NCBI GenBank assembly: GCA_902800585.1 | Contig: CADCEW010000059.1 | Span: 1-39,594 of the forward strand | Direction: 5' to 3' | Length of the DNA stretch: 39,594 nucleotides | Source of the DNA: an uncultured Prevotellaceae bacterium | GTDB taxonomy: Bacteria > Bacteroidota > Bacteroidia > Bacteroidales > Bacteroidaceae | The notes under the pieces: generated by a model | The model's database searches: none | Told to the model about the DNA's origin: nothing | Seen by the model: the letters and a program-made list of their open reading frames with translations, nothing else | Shown here: piece after piece, positions 39,350 to 39,594 of the stretch | How positions within the stretch are numbered: the first letter of the stretch is position 1 | Layout: each line of letters opens with the position of its first letter | Translations under genes and position numbers: made by a program

Positions 39350-39594
39350 ATGACGATACAGGAATTAGTACAACTGTATGCGATGGCTCCACAGGTAGGA
39401 GCCTTGAAGGAGAAGATAGAGGAAAAGTCGGTAAAAACGATTTTCCTCGAGGGTCTCGTTGCCTCTTCCGCCCCCATGCTCTTCGCATCCCTGTCCTCGC
39501 TAACCGCTAACCGCTTACCGCTTACCGCTAATTGCCAACTCTTTATCCTCTCCGACGAAGAGGAGGCAGGCTATTTCTATCACGACCTTAAACA
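39350..39594 (+). CDS. mfd: Transcription-repair coupling factor, N-terminal fragment
   Basis: The window holds the first 81 codons; the gene continues past the edge. Recognition rests on the start M-T-I-Q-E-L-V-Q-L-Y and on F-I-L-S-D-E-E-E-A-G-Y-F-Y-H-D-L, the UvrB-like N-terminal region of Bacteroidota Mfd. Mfd removes RNA polymerase stalled at DNA lesions and recruits UvrA. A CTAACCG/CTTACCG repeat island (39498-39535) encodes S-L-T-A-N-R-L-P-L-T-A-N between two conserved strands. The predicted leader is only a few nucleotides. Confidence 0.8.
   Translation, partial: MTIQELVQLYAMAPQVGALKEKIEEKSVKTIFLEGLVASSAPMLFASLSSLTANRLPLTANCQLFILSDEEEAGYFYHDLK
39498..39535. repeat. In-frame CTAACCG/CTTACCG repeat inside mfd
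   Basis: Five near-copies of a 7-bp CTAACCG / CTTACCG unit, in frame near codon 52. The same unit is intergenic at 36699-36712 and coding at 34218-34235. Confidence 0.85.

Overview
The window looks like a chromosomal segment of a Bacteroidota bacterium, most likely Prevotella or a close relative in the Bacteroidales. The main evidence is promoter grammar. At least eighteen genes or units are preceded by a TAnnTTTG -7 box, several with a TTTG -33 box 19-20 nt upstream, and Shine-Dalgarno sequences are generally absent. The gene content agrees: DUF5606, long NusB, DUF4369, AsnA, L25/Ctc, a Bacteroidetes-type LptD and a SusC-like receptor. I see no phage, integrase, transposase or CRISPR array.

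Layout. 1-2365: a WG-repeat protein cut by the window edge, a secreted protein of unknown function, and a hairpin shared with aroB. 2411-6602: aroB (-) and a large TonB-type outer-membrane receptor (+) with a glycine-rich tail. 6620-9984: an operon on the minus strand, nusB-yajC-ybbR-coaE-DUF5606. 10080-12754: a plus-strand operon, rplY-pth-S4 protein-Ca/Na antiporter. 12761-17738: a TlpA-like oxidoreductase, a GT2 glycosyltransferase, queF, and a lipoprotein plus GH43 glycosidase pair. 17783-23057: a carboxyltransferase resembling oxaloacetate decarboxylase alpha but lacking the biotin-accepting lysine, an HD hydrolase, and an LptD-family protein. 23028-27563: a CPA2 antiporter, pepT, and a class A acid phosphatase. 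27574-29061: tRNA-Arg(CCG) and asnA, separated by a 114-bp dyad. 29154-35873: dnaX, ftsB, a small membrane protein, a DUF4369 lipoprotein, pyrC, a free-standing MetH activation domain, and a membrane phosphoesterase. 35874-39594: the repeat-rich end, with a GxxExxY nuclease-like gene, a DPM1-like glycosyltransferase, plsC and the start of mfd.

The most unusual material lies in the last 4 kb. Two composite intergenic elements (35947-36923 and 38799-39229) each consist of two ~150-200 bp self-folding arms in inverted orientation. Their outer and inner ends are conserved, while the stems are maintained by different sequences. One composite carries the GxxExxY gene between its arms; the other has only a short spacer. 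Each is followed by a copy of a conserved ~95-bp promoter module whose 72-bp core also sits in front of lptD. The core carries an AT-rich palindrome with a variable 4-bp centre next to the -33 box.

A second theme is simple-sequence islands. The 7-12 bp repeats that fill the intergenic spaces (TTTAAAG, CTAACCG, CTCTGAG, CTAG types) also sit in frame inside at least eight conserved genes: aroB, pth, lptD, dnaX, pyrC twice, the MetH activation domain gene and mfd. Two further genes carry in-frame GC-rich hairpins.
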